This document shows positions 1-9,585 of a DNA stretch of 64,000 nt, one piece after another. The DNA is taken from contig JALCSW010000001.1 in NCBI GenBank assembly GCA_022653695.1, positions 301,034 to 365,033 of the forward strand, in the 5' to 3' direction. A program made the translations under genes and the position numbers. How positions within the stretch are numbered: the stretch's first letter is position 1; the number at the start of each line of letters is the position of its first letter. The notes below the pieces were generated by a model. That model was not told the origin of the DNA. It worked only from the letters and a program-made list of their open reading frames with translations, and ran no database searches. The stretch is from Bacilli bacterium. GTDB taxonomy: Bacteria > Bacillota_I > Bacilli_A > RFN20 > CAG-826.

Positions 1-2374
1 AGTTCGGATCGTAATAGTTCCCGCCGCTGAAAAGAGGGCAGATTATGAAATACATCACCGCGTACGTCAGCCAGTCGAATATCGAAGAGGTCGGACCCAT
101 CCAAAGCATGAAACGGCCGAGGGACGAAGCGTCCCATTTCCGAGGCTTTTTGAGGTAGTCCTCGTCGACGTTGTCAAATGGGATCGCCACACATGAGAAG
201 TCGTAGATAAGATTCAAAATAAGCAGATGCAGCGGGAGCATCGGAAGGAATGGCAACAAGGCCGCGGCCGCGAGTTCGGAGAAGATGTTCCCGAAGTTCG
301 AGGAGGCTGTCATCTTGATGTATTTGATCATGTTGGCGTAGGTCTTCCTGCCTTCGATGATGCCATCCACCAAAACGTTGAGGTCCTTCTCCAAAAGAAT
401 CACGTGGGCGCTTTCCTTGGCGATGTCCGCGGCAGTGTCGACGGAGATGCCGATGTCGGCCTCTTTAAGGGCAGGCGCATCATTGATGCCGTCCCCCATA
501 TAGCCGACCACATGGCCGTTTTCCTTGAGGGCGGCCACCACTTTCGATTTCTCGAAAGGCGAGAGTTTGGCGAAGATGGTGACTTTCTCGACCTCGCTTC
601 TGAGCTCCTCGTCACTCAGGGAATCGACCTCGTTTCCGAGCATGACGCGCGGGCTCGATAAGCCAACCAATGAGCAGATATAGGCACTCACATCCGGATT
701 GTCCCCCGTCAAAACCTTGATGGAAATCCCATACCCCTTGAGCCTTGTGAGAGCCTCTTTGGTGCTTTCTTTCGGCGGATCGTAGAAAGTGAGATAGCCG
801 ATGAGGACCATGTCTTTTTCATCGCCCACGCCAAAGGCATTGACGGCCCTTGGGTTGTTTTTCTGAGCCACCGCGATGACCCGGAATCCCTTCTTGGAGA
901 AGGATTGGACATTATCCAAAATGCCCTTTTTGACTTTATCGTCCAATGGGATGACATTCCCATCCTTGGCAGCGAATGAGCAAACCGAAAGGATTTCCTC
1001 GACTGCCCCTTTGCTGATCATCTGGGTCTTTCCGTGGTTGTCTTTTACCACCACCGACATCCTCTTCCTCTCGAAGTCAAAAGGGATTTCATCGACTTTC
1101 ACGTAGTTCTTGTCGAGATCACGGAGATAATCGTTTTCGTTCGACAGTTCCATCGTTTTGGAGATGATTGATTTATCCATGAGGTTCTTGAGCCCCGTTT
1201 GGTAATAAGAGTTGAGGAAGGCGTGTTTGAGGACCTTCGGATCCGACTTGCCATCGAGGTTCAAGTGGTTTTCCAAAACCACCCTATCCTGGGTGAGGGT
1301 GCCGGTCTTATCGGTGCAAAGGACATCCATGGCCCCAAAGTTCTGAATGGAGTTGATGTTCTTGACGATGACTTTCTTCTTGCCCATGTTGATGGCCCCT
1401 TTGCCTAGGCAAGATGAGACGATCATCGGCAGCATTTCCGGCGTGAGGCCCACTGCGACCGAGATGGCGAAAAGGAAGGCCTGAAGCCAATCATGTTTGG
1501 TGAGACCATTGATCAAAAAGACGGCTGGGACCATGAGGAGCATGAACTTCACCAAAAGCCAGCTGACGGAGTCGACGCCCTTGTCGAAAGCGGTCTTTTC
1601 TTGCTTGGTGCCAGACATCTTCTGGGCCATCTTTCCGAGTATCGTCTCGTCACCGACGGCCACGCAGAGGGCCAAAGCGCTCCCCGAGACGACGTTGGAG
1701 CCATAGAAAGCGAGGTTTTTGGCCTCATAGATCGAGGAAGGCTGAGCCGATAAAAGATCTGACGTCTTTTCTAGTGGCTCGCTTTCGCCAGAGAGGGAGG
1801 ATTGGTTGACGAAAAAATCCTTTGAGGAAATGATCCTCACGTCGGCCGGGATCACGTCTCCCACGCTCAAGGCGATGACGTCCCCGACCGATAGTTCATC
1901 AAGAGGTATCGTCATCTCTTTTTCGTAACGGTAGACCGGGGTCGTGTTCTCGACCAAGGAAGAGAGTTTTTCCGCGGCCGCCGAGCTTCTATATTCCTGG
2001 GCGAAGCGGAAGATGCCGGAGATCAAGACCAAGGCGAGGATGATGATGGCGCTTGAAGGGTTCTTCTCTCCTGGGCTGGCCAAGATGACGTCGGTCAATA
2101 AAGAGACAAAAGCCAAAGTCAGCAAAACGAAAGTGAATGGGTTGATGAAAGCCCCGATGAAACGGCGAAAAACCGACTTGTTCTTGCCTTTGCTGATGAC
2201 GTTTCTCCCATAAAGGTCAAGGCTATCAGAGAGGGCGTCTTCATCGACCAAGCCTTTCTCCGAAGAGTGGTAGAACAAGTAGAGGCTCTTCAAATCACAT
2301 GTCGAAGCCGCTAATAAACGCGGCGAATAAGACGTTTTCTCGTTGGTGAAAACAGTCTTCTTTTTCTTATCCAT
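1..2374 (-). CDS. mgtA: Mg2+-importing P-type ATPase (MgtA family), C-terminus truncated by window edge
   Basis: Own translation from ATG at 2374: MDKKKKTVFTNEKTSYSP...; DVLCTDKTGTLTQDR phosphorylation motif; GDGINDAPALKEADIGISVD; C-terminal MTASSNFGNIFSELAAAALLPFLPMLPLHLL typical of MgtA. Absent from the ORF track because no stop lies inside the window. Confidence 0.92.
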   Translation of the reverse strand, partial: MDKKKKTVFTNEKTSYSPRLLAASTCDLKSLYLFYHSSEKGLVDEDALSDSLDLYGRNVISKGKNKSVFRRFIGAFINPFTFVLLTLAFVSLLTDVILASPGEKNPSSAIIILALVLISGIFRFAQEYRSSAAAEKLSSLVENTTPVYRYEKEMTIPLDELSVGDVIALSVGDVIPADVRIISSKDFFVNQSSLSGESEPLEKTSDLLSAQPSSIYEAKNLAFYGSNVVSGSALALCVAVGDETILGKMAQKMSGTKQEKTAFDKGVDSVSWLLVKFMLLMVPAVFLINGLTKHDWLQAFLFAISVAVGLTPEMLPMIVSSCLGKGAINMGKKKVIVKNINSIQNFGAMDVLCTDKTGTLTQDRVVLENHLNLDGKSDPKVLKHAFLNSYYQTGLKNLMDKSIISKTMELSNENDYLRDLDKNYVKVDEIPFDFERKRMSVVVKDNHGKTQMISKGAVEEILSVCSFAAKDGNVIPLDDKVKKGILDNVQSFSKKGFRVIAVAQKNNPRAVNAFGVGDEKDMVLIGYLTFYDPPKESTKEALTRLKGYGISIKVLTGDNPDVSAYICSLVGLSSPRVMLGNEVDSLSDEELRSEVEKVTIFAKLSPFEKSKVVAALKENGHVVGYMGDGINDAPALKEADIGISVDTAADIAKESAHVILLEKDLNVLVDGIIEGRKTYANMIKYIKMTASSNFGNIFSELAAAALLPFLPMLPLHLLILNLIYDFSCVAIPFDNVDEDYLKKPRKWDASSLGRFMLWMGPTSSIFDWLTYAVMYFIICPLFSGGNYYDPN

Positions 2375-2512
2375 AAAACTTCTCCTTTGAGCAAAGGGGA
2401 AGCTTAGAAAGTGGGCGGAGTCTAGGCGTTCCCTTTGCGCTGTATTGTCATTGTTACGCTACAGGGTAGGCCATCCATTCCGCCATCACTTCCTTTCTGA
2501 GTTCTTTTTCTC
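2375..2512 (-). promoter_or_regulatory. mgtA structured 5' leader (nested stems plus hairpin at the RBS)
   Basis: Promoter on minus strand TTGCCT-N17-TACAAT (2547-2519). Nested pairing GGCGGA/TCCGCC (2414-2419 with 2479-2484), GGC/GCC (2425-2427 with 2470-2472), CTGTA/TACAG (2440-2444 with 2460-2464); CCTTT/AAAGG hairpin overlaps the SD. Confidence 0.55.
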
Positions 2513-2626
2513 GCCGCCATTGTAAGCGCGCAAATAAGCAAAGGCAAAAGAAAAAGGAGAAATTTTTCTCTCCCTTTTCCAGTCTCTAGAAACCGTCAAT
2601 CAAAACGGTTGCCCGAAGTTGTTCGT

Positions 2627-4579
2627 TTATTTGATTTTCTTCAGCAAAAGAAGCAAGGAATAGACCACCAGTATCATCGTGAGGCCCGTATCCGCAAGGA
2701 CGGCGATGAATAACGGAAACTCCGGGATCAATAATGAGCAAAGCATGACCGCGACTTTGACGATGAGAGCCACGACGATGTCCGTGATGGCCCGGCTTCT
2801 AGTGGCCTTTGCGATCTTGATGGCCGTGACGAGCTTCGAGGGGTCATCGTTCATGATGACGATATCGGCTGAGTCGATGGCCATCTCGGAGCCAGCCCCG
2901 CCCATCGCCACCCCGACGTCTGCCAAGATGATCGAAGGGGCGTCATTGATGCCGTCTCCGATATAGGCGACGGCTTTGTCGGTGCTGTTGATTTTCTCTT
3001 TTAGGAGGCTCGTCTTCATCTCCGGGAGCAATTCGTAATGGCACTCATCGATCCCTAGATACGAGGAGACCTCTTTGGCGCTTCTTTCTTTGTCGCCCGT
3101 GAGCATCATCGTCTTCACGCCAAGCTTCTTGAGCCCCTCGACCATCTCCCGGCTTTCTTTGCGGACTTGGTCGTTGAGGACGGCATAGCCGGCATAAACC
3201 CCGTCGACGCCTAGATAGATAAGACTTCCGAGTTTATCGACAGAGGGGACGTTGATCCCGTTCTCCTCAAGGAACTCTTTTCTGCCCGATATCAGCTTAT
3301 GGCCTTTGTATGTGAGTTTCTCGCCTTTGCCCGAAAGCTCGGTGTAATCGGAGATATCGTTGCCATAGGAGTTGTCGCTCCCCTTCATCACGGCTTTGGC
3401 CAAAGGATGGTTGCTTCCGCTTTCGCTGGCCCTTAGATAATCCAGGAACTCATCTTTGTCGATGGAGTTAGGGACGATCTCGCTGATGGCGAAATCGCCA
3501 TAGGTGAGGGTGCCCGTCTTGTCGCTTACCAATAGTCCGATCTCATTGAGTTTGTCGAAATAGGCGGCCCCTTTGATGATGATGCCGTTTTTGGAGGCCA
3601 AACCGATGCCTGAGAAGAAGGTGAGAGGGACGGAAATCACGATGGCGCAAGGGCACGAGATGACCAAGAAGCAGATAGCGCTATAAAGATAACGGTACCA
3701 GACGTCTGGATTATTAATCCCAATGAACAAGGGAGGGACCACCGCCACGATGATGGCGAGGACCACGACGATCGGCGTGTATATCAAGGCGAATTTGTCA
3801 ATGAACTTGTCGGCTTTCGATTTGCTCTTGGAGCTGTTCTCGACCAATTCAAGGATCTTGCTGACTGTTGTGTCCTCGTAGGCTTTGTCGACCTTCATGA
3901 CGATGGACCCGGATTTCAGGATGGTTCCCGAATTGACGTAATCACCTTCTTTTTTCTCGACTGGCATGCTTTCGCCCGTCAAAGAAGACATGTCGAGGGA
4001 TCCGCTTCCTTTTTCGATGTGTCCGTCGCTTGGGACGATGTCCCCGACTTTGATGAGGATATGATCACCGATCACAAGGTCTTTCGGGTCGACTTCGACG
4101 ATGTTATCGCCCACGAGCTTGTTCGCGGTCTTGGCCCTTAAGCCCACCGCTTCCATGACGGCCTTGTGGCTTCTTTCGTTGGCTAGTTTCTCAAAGAGCT
4201 CGCCAACCTGGAACAAGAAGACGACAATCACGCCCTCGATGAACTCGTTGTGTCCGAAGAAGATGAGGGAGAAAGCCCCCAAGCTTCCAATGATCATCAG
4301 AAGGTTCTCGTCGAAGGGTTTGTGCTTGATGAAGGTGTTCGTAAAAGCCTCCATCACCAAATCGTAGGAAGATATGAGCCACGCCGCCGCATAAAAGGCG
4401 AAGTTGACGTAGACGCCGTATTTCTCCTCAGTGAAAAGAAAGTAACCCAATAAAGACAAACTCAAGGTCAAGACGAGCCTGACGATGGTTATTATGAGGC
4501 CTTTCTTCGTCAAAGGCTCATCGTCATCGTCTTCGACGCATGAGCAAACCGGTTCTTCTTTTTCCTTGGTCGTTTCCAT
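2627..4579 (-). CDS. cadA: Heavy-metal (Zn/Cd/Pb-type) P1B ATPase
   Basis: CPC transmembrane motif (VISCPCAIVISVP), DKTGTLT, GDGINDAPSI; Cys/Asp-rich N-terminus CSCVEDDDDE; directly downstream of an ArsR regulator. Confidence 0.9.
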   Translation of the reverse strand: METTKEKEEPVCSCVEDDDDEPLTKKGLIITIVRLVLTLSLSLLGYFLFTEEKYGVYVNFAFYAAAWLISSYDLVMEAFTNTFIKHKPFDENLLMIIGSLGAFSLIFFGHNEFIEGVIVVFLFQVGELFEKLANERSHKAVMEAVGLRAKTANKLVGDNIVEVDPKDLVIGDHILIKVGDIVPSDGHIEKGSGSLDMSSLTGESMPVEKKEGDYVNSGTILKSGSIVMKVDKAYEDTTVSKILELVENSSKSKSKADKFIDKFALIYTPIVVVLAIIVAVVPPLFIGINNPDVWYRYLYSAICFLVISCPCAIVISVPLTFFSGIGLASKNGIIIKGAAYFDKLNEIGLLVSDKTGTLTYGDFAISEIVPNSIDKDEFLDYLRASESGSNHPLAKAVMKGSDNSYGNDISDYTELSGKGEKLTYKGHKLISGRKEFLEENGINVPSVDKLGSLIYLGVDGVYAGYAVLNDQVRKESREMVEGLKKLGVKTMMLTGDKERSAKEVSSYLGIDECHYELLPEMKTSLLKEKINSTDKAVAYIGDGINDAPSIILADVGVAMGGAGSEMAIDSADIVIMNDDPSKLVTAIKIAKATRSRAITDIVVALIVKVAVMLCSLLIPEFPLFIAVLADTGLTMILVVYSLLLLLKKIK

Positions 4580-4588
4580 AGATTCTCC

Positions 4589-4882
4589 TTATTCGCTGAC
4601 GTGGGAGTAGACGATGTCGAGCAGGGCCAAAACGTGTTCGTCATCAAGTTTGTAATAGACTTTGGTGCCTTCCTTGTGGGTGGCCACGAGTTTGGCTTTC
4701 CTCAAAACTTTGAGTTGGTGGCTCACCAAAGACTGGGAAGCCCCCACGAGTTTCACGATGTCATTGACGCAGAGGTCGCCATTGGAAATCGCATAAAGGA
4801 TTTTTAGTCTCGTGTAGTCGCTTGCGATATTGAGAAGCGACTCCATCTTGTCTAAGGTTTTCTCATCGGGCATCTTGGCCAT
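4589..4882 (-). CDS. ArsR/SmtB-family metalloregulator
   Basis: 97 aa winged helix (VNDIVKLVGASQSLVSHQLKVLRKAKLVATHKEGTKVYYKL), C-terminal His/Asp-rich helix DDEHVLALLDIVYSHVSE. Confidence 0.9.
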   Translation of the reverse strand: MAKMPDEKTLDKMESLLNIASDYTRLKILYAISNGDLCVNDIVKLVGASQSLVSHQLKVLRKAKLVATHKEGTKVYYKLDDEHVLALLDIVYSHVSE

Positions 4883-4883
4883 A

Positions 4884-4937
4884 ATATGAATCTCCCTTCA
4901 TATTCGTCCAATATATTATATGAACGGCTCTTCATAT
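4884..4937 (-). promoter_or_regulatory. arsR-cadA promoter with two identical operators
   Basis: Two perfect ATATGAA-N6-TTCATAT repeats (4884-4903 and 4918-4937). Minus-strand promoter TTGAAA-N16-TATAAT overlaps the upstream copy; the other copy lies between promoter and ATG. Confidence 0.85.
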
Positions 4938-4945
4938 TTCAAGAA

Positions 4946-4981
4946 AAAAGAAAAAGCCGGGGGGCAAGACGCCCCGCGGCC
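4946..4981 (-). terminator. Intrinsic terminator after nusG
   Basis: Minus strand GCCGCGGGGCGTCTTGCCCCCCGGCTTTTTC. Confidence 0.75.
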
Positions 4982-4992
4982 TAAGCGACGGA

Positions 4993-5547
4993 TCAGATCT
5001 TCTCGATTTCCGAGAATTCGACGTCGACCGGGGTCGAACGGCCGAAGAAGACGGTGTCGACGCGGCAGGCGCCGGTCGTTTTGTCGATCGAGAGGATGGT
5101 TCCCTCGGTGCCTTCAAGAGGCCCATGGATGACCTTGACCTTGTCGCCGACGTTGTAACGGTCGTACATGGAACTGTCGACCATGCCCATGCGCTTAAGG
5201 ACCGGCTCGATCTCCTCGCGGGTGACCGGGGTCGGCTTCTGGCCGCCGCCGGAAGAGCCGGCGATGCCGGTGACGCCCGGGGTGTTGCGGACGATGTACC
5301 ACGACTCATCGGTCATGATCATCTCGACGAAGATATAACCCGGATAAAGGTTCTTCATCCTGGTTTTGCCAGTCTGGGCGCCGTCCTTAAGAACGGGCAC
5401 TTCCTGTTCCGCGACGAGAACGCGAAGGATATAATCCTGCATGTTCATGGATTGGATGCGTTTGCGGAGATTGTCGGCCGTCTTCGCCTCGTGCATGGAA
5501 TAGGTGGTGACGATGTACCACTGCTTTTCGCCTAATTGAACTGCCAT
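4993..5547 (-). CDS. nusG: Transcription termination/antitermination factor NusG
   Basis: QWYIVTTYSMHEAKTADNLRKRI, LYPGYIFVEM, VRNTPGVTG, GDKVKVIHGPLEGTEG KOW motif; adjacent to secE. Confidence 0.96.
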   Translation of the reverse strand: MAVQLGEKQWYIVTTYSMHEAKTADNLRKRIQSMNMQDYILRVLVAEQEVPVLKDGAQTGKTRMKNLYPGYIFVEMIMTDESWYIVRNTPGVTGIAGSSGGGQKPTPVTREEIEPVLKRMGMVDSSMYDRYNVGDKVKVIHGPLEGTEGTILSIDKTTGACRVDTVFFGRSTPVDVEFSEIEKI

Positions 5548-5550
5548 GAT

Positions 5551-5745
5551 TTATCCTCCGAAGGCCGATTGCAATTGCGAGATGATGCTCGATGCGGCCA
5601 GATCCTCGAGCACAAGGAATAACGCGGCGAAAACGCTGATCCAAATGACGACGGCGATCGCGGGCCATAAGGTCTCGCGATTGGGCCAACGGACGCGTTT
5701 GCCTTCCTTGACGACTTCTTTTAGGTACTTGTGCGGCGCAGCCAT
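5551..5745 (-). CDS. secE: Preprotein translocase subunit SecE
   Basis: 64 aa, KYLKEVVKEGKRVRWPNRETL then one TM helix; between rpmG and nusG. Confidence 0.93.
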   Translation of the reverse strand: MAAPHKYLKEVVKEGKRVRWPNRETLWPAIAVVIWISVFAALFLVLEDLAASSIISQLQSAFGG

Positions 5746-5759
5746 TAAGAGTCCTCCTT

Positions 5760-5909
5760 TTACTTGCTTTCCTTATGAAGCGTGTACTTCCCGCAATGCG
5801 GGCAATACTTCCTGAGTTCCAGACGACGGGTGTCGTTGGTGCGCTTCGACACCTGGTAGTTTCGGGCCAGGCATTCGGAGCAAATCAAAAAAACCTTTTC
5901 CCTTCCCAT
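5760..5909 (-). CDS. rpmG: 50S ribosomal protein L33 (C+ form)
   Basis: Start trimmed to MGREKVFLICSECLARNYQVSKRTNDTRRLELRKYCPHCGKYTLHKESK (49 aa) inside ORF 5760-5996. Confidence 0.92.
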   Translation of the reverse strand: MGREKVFLICSECLARNYQVSKRTNDTRRLELRKYCPHCGKYTLHKESK

Positions 5910-5992
5910 AACCTCTATCCTAATTCTCAGCGTGTCAATCTTAAAGCCAAGCCGCCGATTAGTCAACAATCTTTCTCTATAGAGAACCCTCG

Positions 5993-6634
5993 TCAACGCC
6001 TCTTGGGCTTAGGGGGCTTGCAAAACCCTTCCACGCGCCCGCCGTCGACGATCTTCTTGATGGCTTTTACGTATTTGGCGTAGCGGTCTTTGCACATCTT
6101 GACCGAAATGTGGAGACGGTCGGCGATTTCCGGATACGTCATGTTCTCCCCCCGGCAGATCGCCACCGCCAACACGTCTTTCGTGATGGCCTGAGGGGCT
6201 TTGTTGAGCTGAAAGGCCTCCTCGACGTAATTCAGGTAGATTCGCGGATCCTCGCCTTCGTAGGCCGGGATCACGTCATGGAAAGTAAGGTCCCCTTCGC
6301 CGGAGGAAAGCGATTCGTCGAGGGAAAAGCACGAACGGTCCCTTCTGCTTTTGAGTCTGACCGCATGGAATATTTCGTGGCGGAGCGCCGACTCGAAATA
6401 GTTCTTGAAAAGCGATTTCCCGAATTTGAAACAGCTCTCGCATTTGAAAAAGACCTGGAAATAATCGCTGTTGAGGTCCCACTCGTCGACTAAGCCATAG
6501 ACTTCCGGGGCGGCCCGCCGGCAGTGATAGGCCCTCTTTTGGTAATAACGGTGAAATAGCGCCTCCTGCGCCCCCGCCCGACCAGAGCGGATCAAAAGCA
6601 GCAGTTCCTCGTCGGAAACGACTTCGTAGCCCAT
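5993..6634 (-). CDS. Sigma-70 family sigma factor at the sigH locus (divergent SigH-like)
   Basis: DEELLLLIRSGRAGAQEALFHRYY region-2-like; C-terminal MTYPEIADRLHISVKMCKDRYAKYVKAIKK HTH; synteny rlmB-(sigH)-rpmG-secE-nusG. Confidence 0.75.
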   Translation of the reverse strand: MGYEVVSDEELLLLIRSGRAGAQEALFHRYYQKRAYHCRRAAPEVYGLVDEWDLNSDYFQVFFKCESCFKFGKSLFKNYFESALRHEIFHAVRLKSRRDRSCFSLDESLSSGEGDLTFHDVIPAYEGEDPRIYLNYVEEAFQLNKAPQAITKDVLAVAICRGENMTYPEIADRLHISVKMCKDRYAKYVKAIKKIVDGGRVEGFCKPPKPKRR

Positions 6635-6662
6635 GTCGAAACCTCCTTGATGGAGGCAGGGA

Positions 6663-7379
6663 TCACTGGCGCTTCAGATTGACTTCCGCGAAAAGAACGC
6701 TGGCGGCGACGGAGGCGTTGAGGCTGTTGACGTGGCCGAACATCGGGATCTTGACGATGAAATCGCTGTGCTTGAGGACGAGCGGCTGGATGCCGAAGCC
6801 CTCGCTTCCGATCACTAGGCAAATCGGGCACTTGTAGTCGACTTGGTCGTAATTCCGCGTTCCGCCGCCATCGCTCGCGACGATCCAATAAGACTTTTTC
6901 TTAAGAATCTCGATCGCTTGCGACAGGTTCGCGACTTCCGCCACTTTGACGTAATTGATGGCGCCCGTAGAAACCTTGGCGACCGTCCCGTTGAGCGGGA
7001 CCTCTCCGCGTTTCTTGATGATAAGCCCATCGACGCCAAAGGCATCGGCGCTCCGCAAAATGGCGCCGAGGTTATGGGGGTCCTCGATGCCATCCAGCAT
7101 CGCCAAAAGCGGATACTTCCTTTTGGAGGCGCTCGAAATGAGCTCATCCAAGGAGATGGTTCCGCAGTCGTCGGAAATGGCCACAAAGCCCTGATGGGAG
7201 GGCACTCTGGCCATTCTCGTCAATTCGCCGTCGCCGACGAACTTAACGGGGACGTTCTTTTTGCGGGCCAAAGCGACGAAAGGGTCGTTTTGGAATCGCG
7301 TGGCGGCGTAAAGCGTCCTCACGCGGTTCGTTTCAAGACTGGCTCGCACGGCATTCCTGCCAAAGATAATTGTAGACAT
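6663..7379 (-). CDS. rlmB: 23S rRNA 2'-O-methyltransferase, SpoU/TrmH family
   Basis: FGRNAVRASLE, LDGIEDPHNLGAILRSADAFGVDGLII, VIGSEGFGI, KIPMFGHVNSLNASVAASVLFAE. Confidence 0.95.
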   Translation of the reverse strand: MSTIIFGRNAVRASLETNRVRTLYAATRFQNDPFVALARKKNVPVKFVGDGELTRMARVPSHQGFVAISDDCGTISLDELISSASKRKYPLLAMLDGIEDPHNLGAILRSADAFGVDGLIIKKRGEVPLNGTVAKVSTGAINYVKVAEVANLSQAIEILKKKSYWIVASDGGGTRNYDQVDYKCPICLVIGSEGFGIQPLVLKHSDFIVKIPMFGHVNSLNASVAASVLFAEVNLKRQ

Positions 7380-7403
7380 ATCGGGGTTGTTTTTGAAGAG
7401 CGA

Positions 7404-8174
7404 TCAATTATCGGCCGTCGAGACCTTGAGCTCAAGGGGGCGGATGGTGAAACGGAGCTCGTCGACGAAGGCGGTAAGGCTGCTAGGGGAGGCGAAGTTG
7501 CAATGGAAAGTCAGGCGGAGGGCGCTGTTTTCCTGATAGGACACGAGTTCGCTCTGGCTGTTGCGGATGGAAATGTTGTAACGGTTGGCGATAAGGATGA
7601 CGTCTTTGAGAATCGGCTTGTCGCTACGGCAGACGATCATGACGATCGGATTGTTCTTGGCGGCGAGTTTCTCGACTTTGCGCATGGTGACGAGGGCGAA
7701 AATGGCGATGATGGTCGCGGCGACGGCGACGACAAAGGAACCGGCTCCGCAGGCCAAGCCGATGGCCATGCACATCCAAATCGTCGTCGCGGTCGTAAGG
7801 CCTTTGACGTCGGTTCCGGTCTGCACGATGGTGCCGGCGCCCAAGAAGCCGATGCCGGTGACGACCTGGGCCGCCAAACGGGCCGGATCGCGGGTGATCG
7901 GGGTCGTGGTGTCCACATAGAGGCTGTCCCAATACGAAAACCCGTAAACGGAGATGATCATGACAAGGGCCGATCCGAGGGCGACCAGAATATGGGTCCT
8001 TAAGCCGGCGGAATGGCCATGATACTCCCGCTCATAGCCAAGAACCCCCGAAAGGAGCCCCGCCATGAGCAGGGAAAGAATGACGAGAACCAAATTGCCG
8101 ACGATCCCACCGGAAAAGCCGGTACCGAAATCAGTGTTGAACCATTTGATGATGATTTGATCGACCGAGGTCAT
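7404..8174 (-). CDS. MgtC/SapB family membrane protein
   Basis: GYEREYHGHSAGLRTHILVALGSALVMIISVYGF, DPARLAAQVVTGIGFLGAGTIVQ, VKGLTTATTIWMCMAIGLACGAG. Confidence 0.92.
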   Translation of the reverse strand: MTSVDQIIIKWFNTDFGTGFSGGIVGNLVLVILSLLMAGLLSGVLGYEREYHGHSAGLRTHILVALGSALVMIISVYGFSYWDSLYVDTTTPITRDPARLAAQVVTGIGFLGAGTIVQTGTDVKGLTTATTIWMCMAIGLACGAGSFVVAVAATIIAIFALVTMRKVEKLAAKNNPIVMIVCRSDKPILKDVILIANRYNISIRNSQSELVSYQENSALRLTFHCNFASPSSLTAFVDELRFTIRPLELKVSTADN

Positions 8175-8195
8175 AAAAATCCCTCCTCCCCGCTA

Positions 8196-9542
8196 TCAGA
8201 ACAAGCCTTTGGCGATAAGAACGCCGCGCAAGGCGTCGCTAGCGGCATAATCTTTTCTACCCTTCGCGTCATAGTATTCGTGGTAGAGCCTTTTATCATC
8301 CTCACTTAAGTGAGGGATTTCAAGCACAATCCCCAAAACATCCTCGTATGCCCGCACCTTGGCGAAGCTGTCCTTGAGGGCGGCGATGTCGACGGAGCCA
8401 GCCATTAGGAGGCTGTTGAGTTTTTTGTTTTCCTCGTAAAGGACGGCGAGGGCGTTCGGCGTGTTAAGGTCGTCGCAAATGGCATCGAGGAATTCGCTCT
8501 CGTCGCTTGGCTTGAGGCCATCGACGGACTCGCCGGCGAGCTGAAGAGCCAATGAGCCTTTCTTCGCCGCTTCCTTGAGTTGGCCGTATTTGACCTGCGC
8601 CTCCCTGATCGTTTCGGCGCTGAAGGAAGAAGGGGCCCGGTAAGGGGAGGCGAGGACCAAAAGGCGAAAGGGGATTCCGCCGTATTCCTTGACGACGTCT
8701 TTAGCCAAAACGACGTTGCCCAAGCTCTTCGACATTTTCTCGTCGTTGACGTTTATGAAGCCGTTATGGAGCCAGTAACGGGCCAATTTGTTGCCATTGT
8801 GGGCTTTGGCCTGCGCCATCTCGTTCTCGTGGTGCGGGAACTTGAGGTCAAACCCGCCGCCATGGATATCGATATAGCCGTTCTGATCCCGGAAAATGCT
8901 ATCTATCATGACACAGCACTCGGTGTGCCAGCCGGGTCGACCTTCGCTCCAGTCGGCCTTCCAGCGGATGCCGGAATCGGTTTTTTTCCATAAGGCGAAA
9001 TCCAAAGGGTCCTCTTTTTTCTCCCCTATGGCAATGCGGGCCCCGCTTTCGAGGTCCTCGACGCTGTTGCCGCTGAGCTCGCCATAGCCGGAAATGCCGC
9101 GAACGCGAAGGTAGACGTCGCCGCCGCTAACGTAGGCGGCGCCTTTTTCGACGAGATCTTTCACGTAAGCGATTATCTGGGGCATGAAGACGGTCGGCTT
9201 CGGGGTGAGGTCAGGTTGAAGGCAGCCGACTTCATCCACGAGACGACGGTATTCCTCGATGACCGATTCGGTGAGTTCCTTCTCGCTGATTCCAAGTTCG
9301 GCGGCCCGCTTTATTATTTTGTCGTCAACGTCCGTGTAGTTGCTCACGAACGTGACCTGGTAACCAAGGTGGATGAAAAGGCGGCGGAGCACGTCAAAGA
9401 CGATGACGGGACGGAAATTGCCGATATGGGGATCGTTATAGACGGTCGGCCCGCAGACGTATATCGATACCTTGCCCGGGACAAGCGGGACGAAGGTTTC
9501 TTTCTTCATTCCGAGGGAATTGAACAATCTGACTTCGTGCAT
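8196..9542 (-). CDS. cysS: Cysteinyl-tRNA synthetase
   Basis: [53 protein letters not shown]. Confidence 0.97.
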   Translation of the reverse strand: MHEVRLFNSLGMKKETFVPLVPGKVSIYVCGPTVYNDPHIGNFRPVIVFDVLRRLFIHLGYQVTFVSNYTDVDDKIIKRAAELGISEKELTESVIEEYRRLVDEVGCLQPDLTPKPTVFMPQIIAYVKDLVEKGAAYVSGGDVYLRVRGISGYGELSGNSVEDLESGARIAIGEKKEDPLDFALWKKTDSGIRWKADWSEGRPGWHTECCVMIDSIFRDQNGYIDIHGGGFDLKFPHHENEMAQAKAHNGNKLARYWLHNGFINVNDEKMSKSLGNVVLAKDVVKEYGGIPFRLLVLASPYRAPSSFSAETIREAQVKYGQLKEAAKKGSLALQLAGESVDGLKPSDESEFLDAICDDLNTPNALAVLYEENKKLNSLLMAGSVDIAALKDSFAKVRAYEDVLGIVLEIPHLSEDDKRLYHEYYDAKGRKDYAASDALRGVLIAKGLF

Positions 9543-9585
9543 ATGCGTTTATCATATCACGGGAGGGCGCGCAGGAGCGAGTGGG

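Noticed and set aside
227-2213. Small ORFs on both strands over the first 2.2 kb
   Set aside because: All overlap the truncated mgtA reading frame, which the ORF track omits because it lacks a stop in the window.
6843-8003. 386-aa plus-strand ORF spanning rlmB and mgtC-like genes
   Set aside because: Antisense to two well supported genes.
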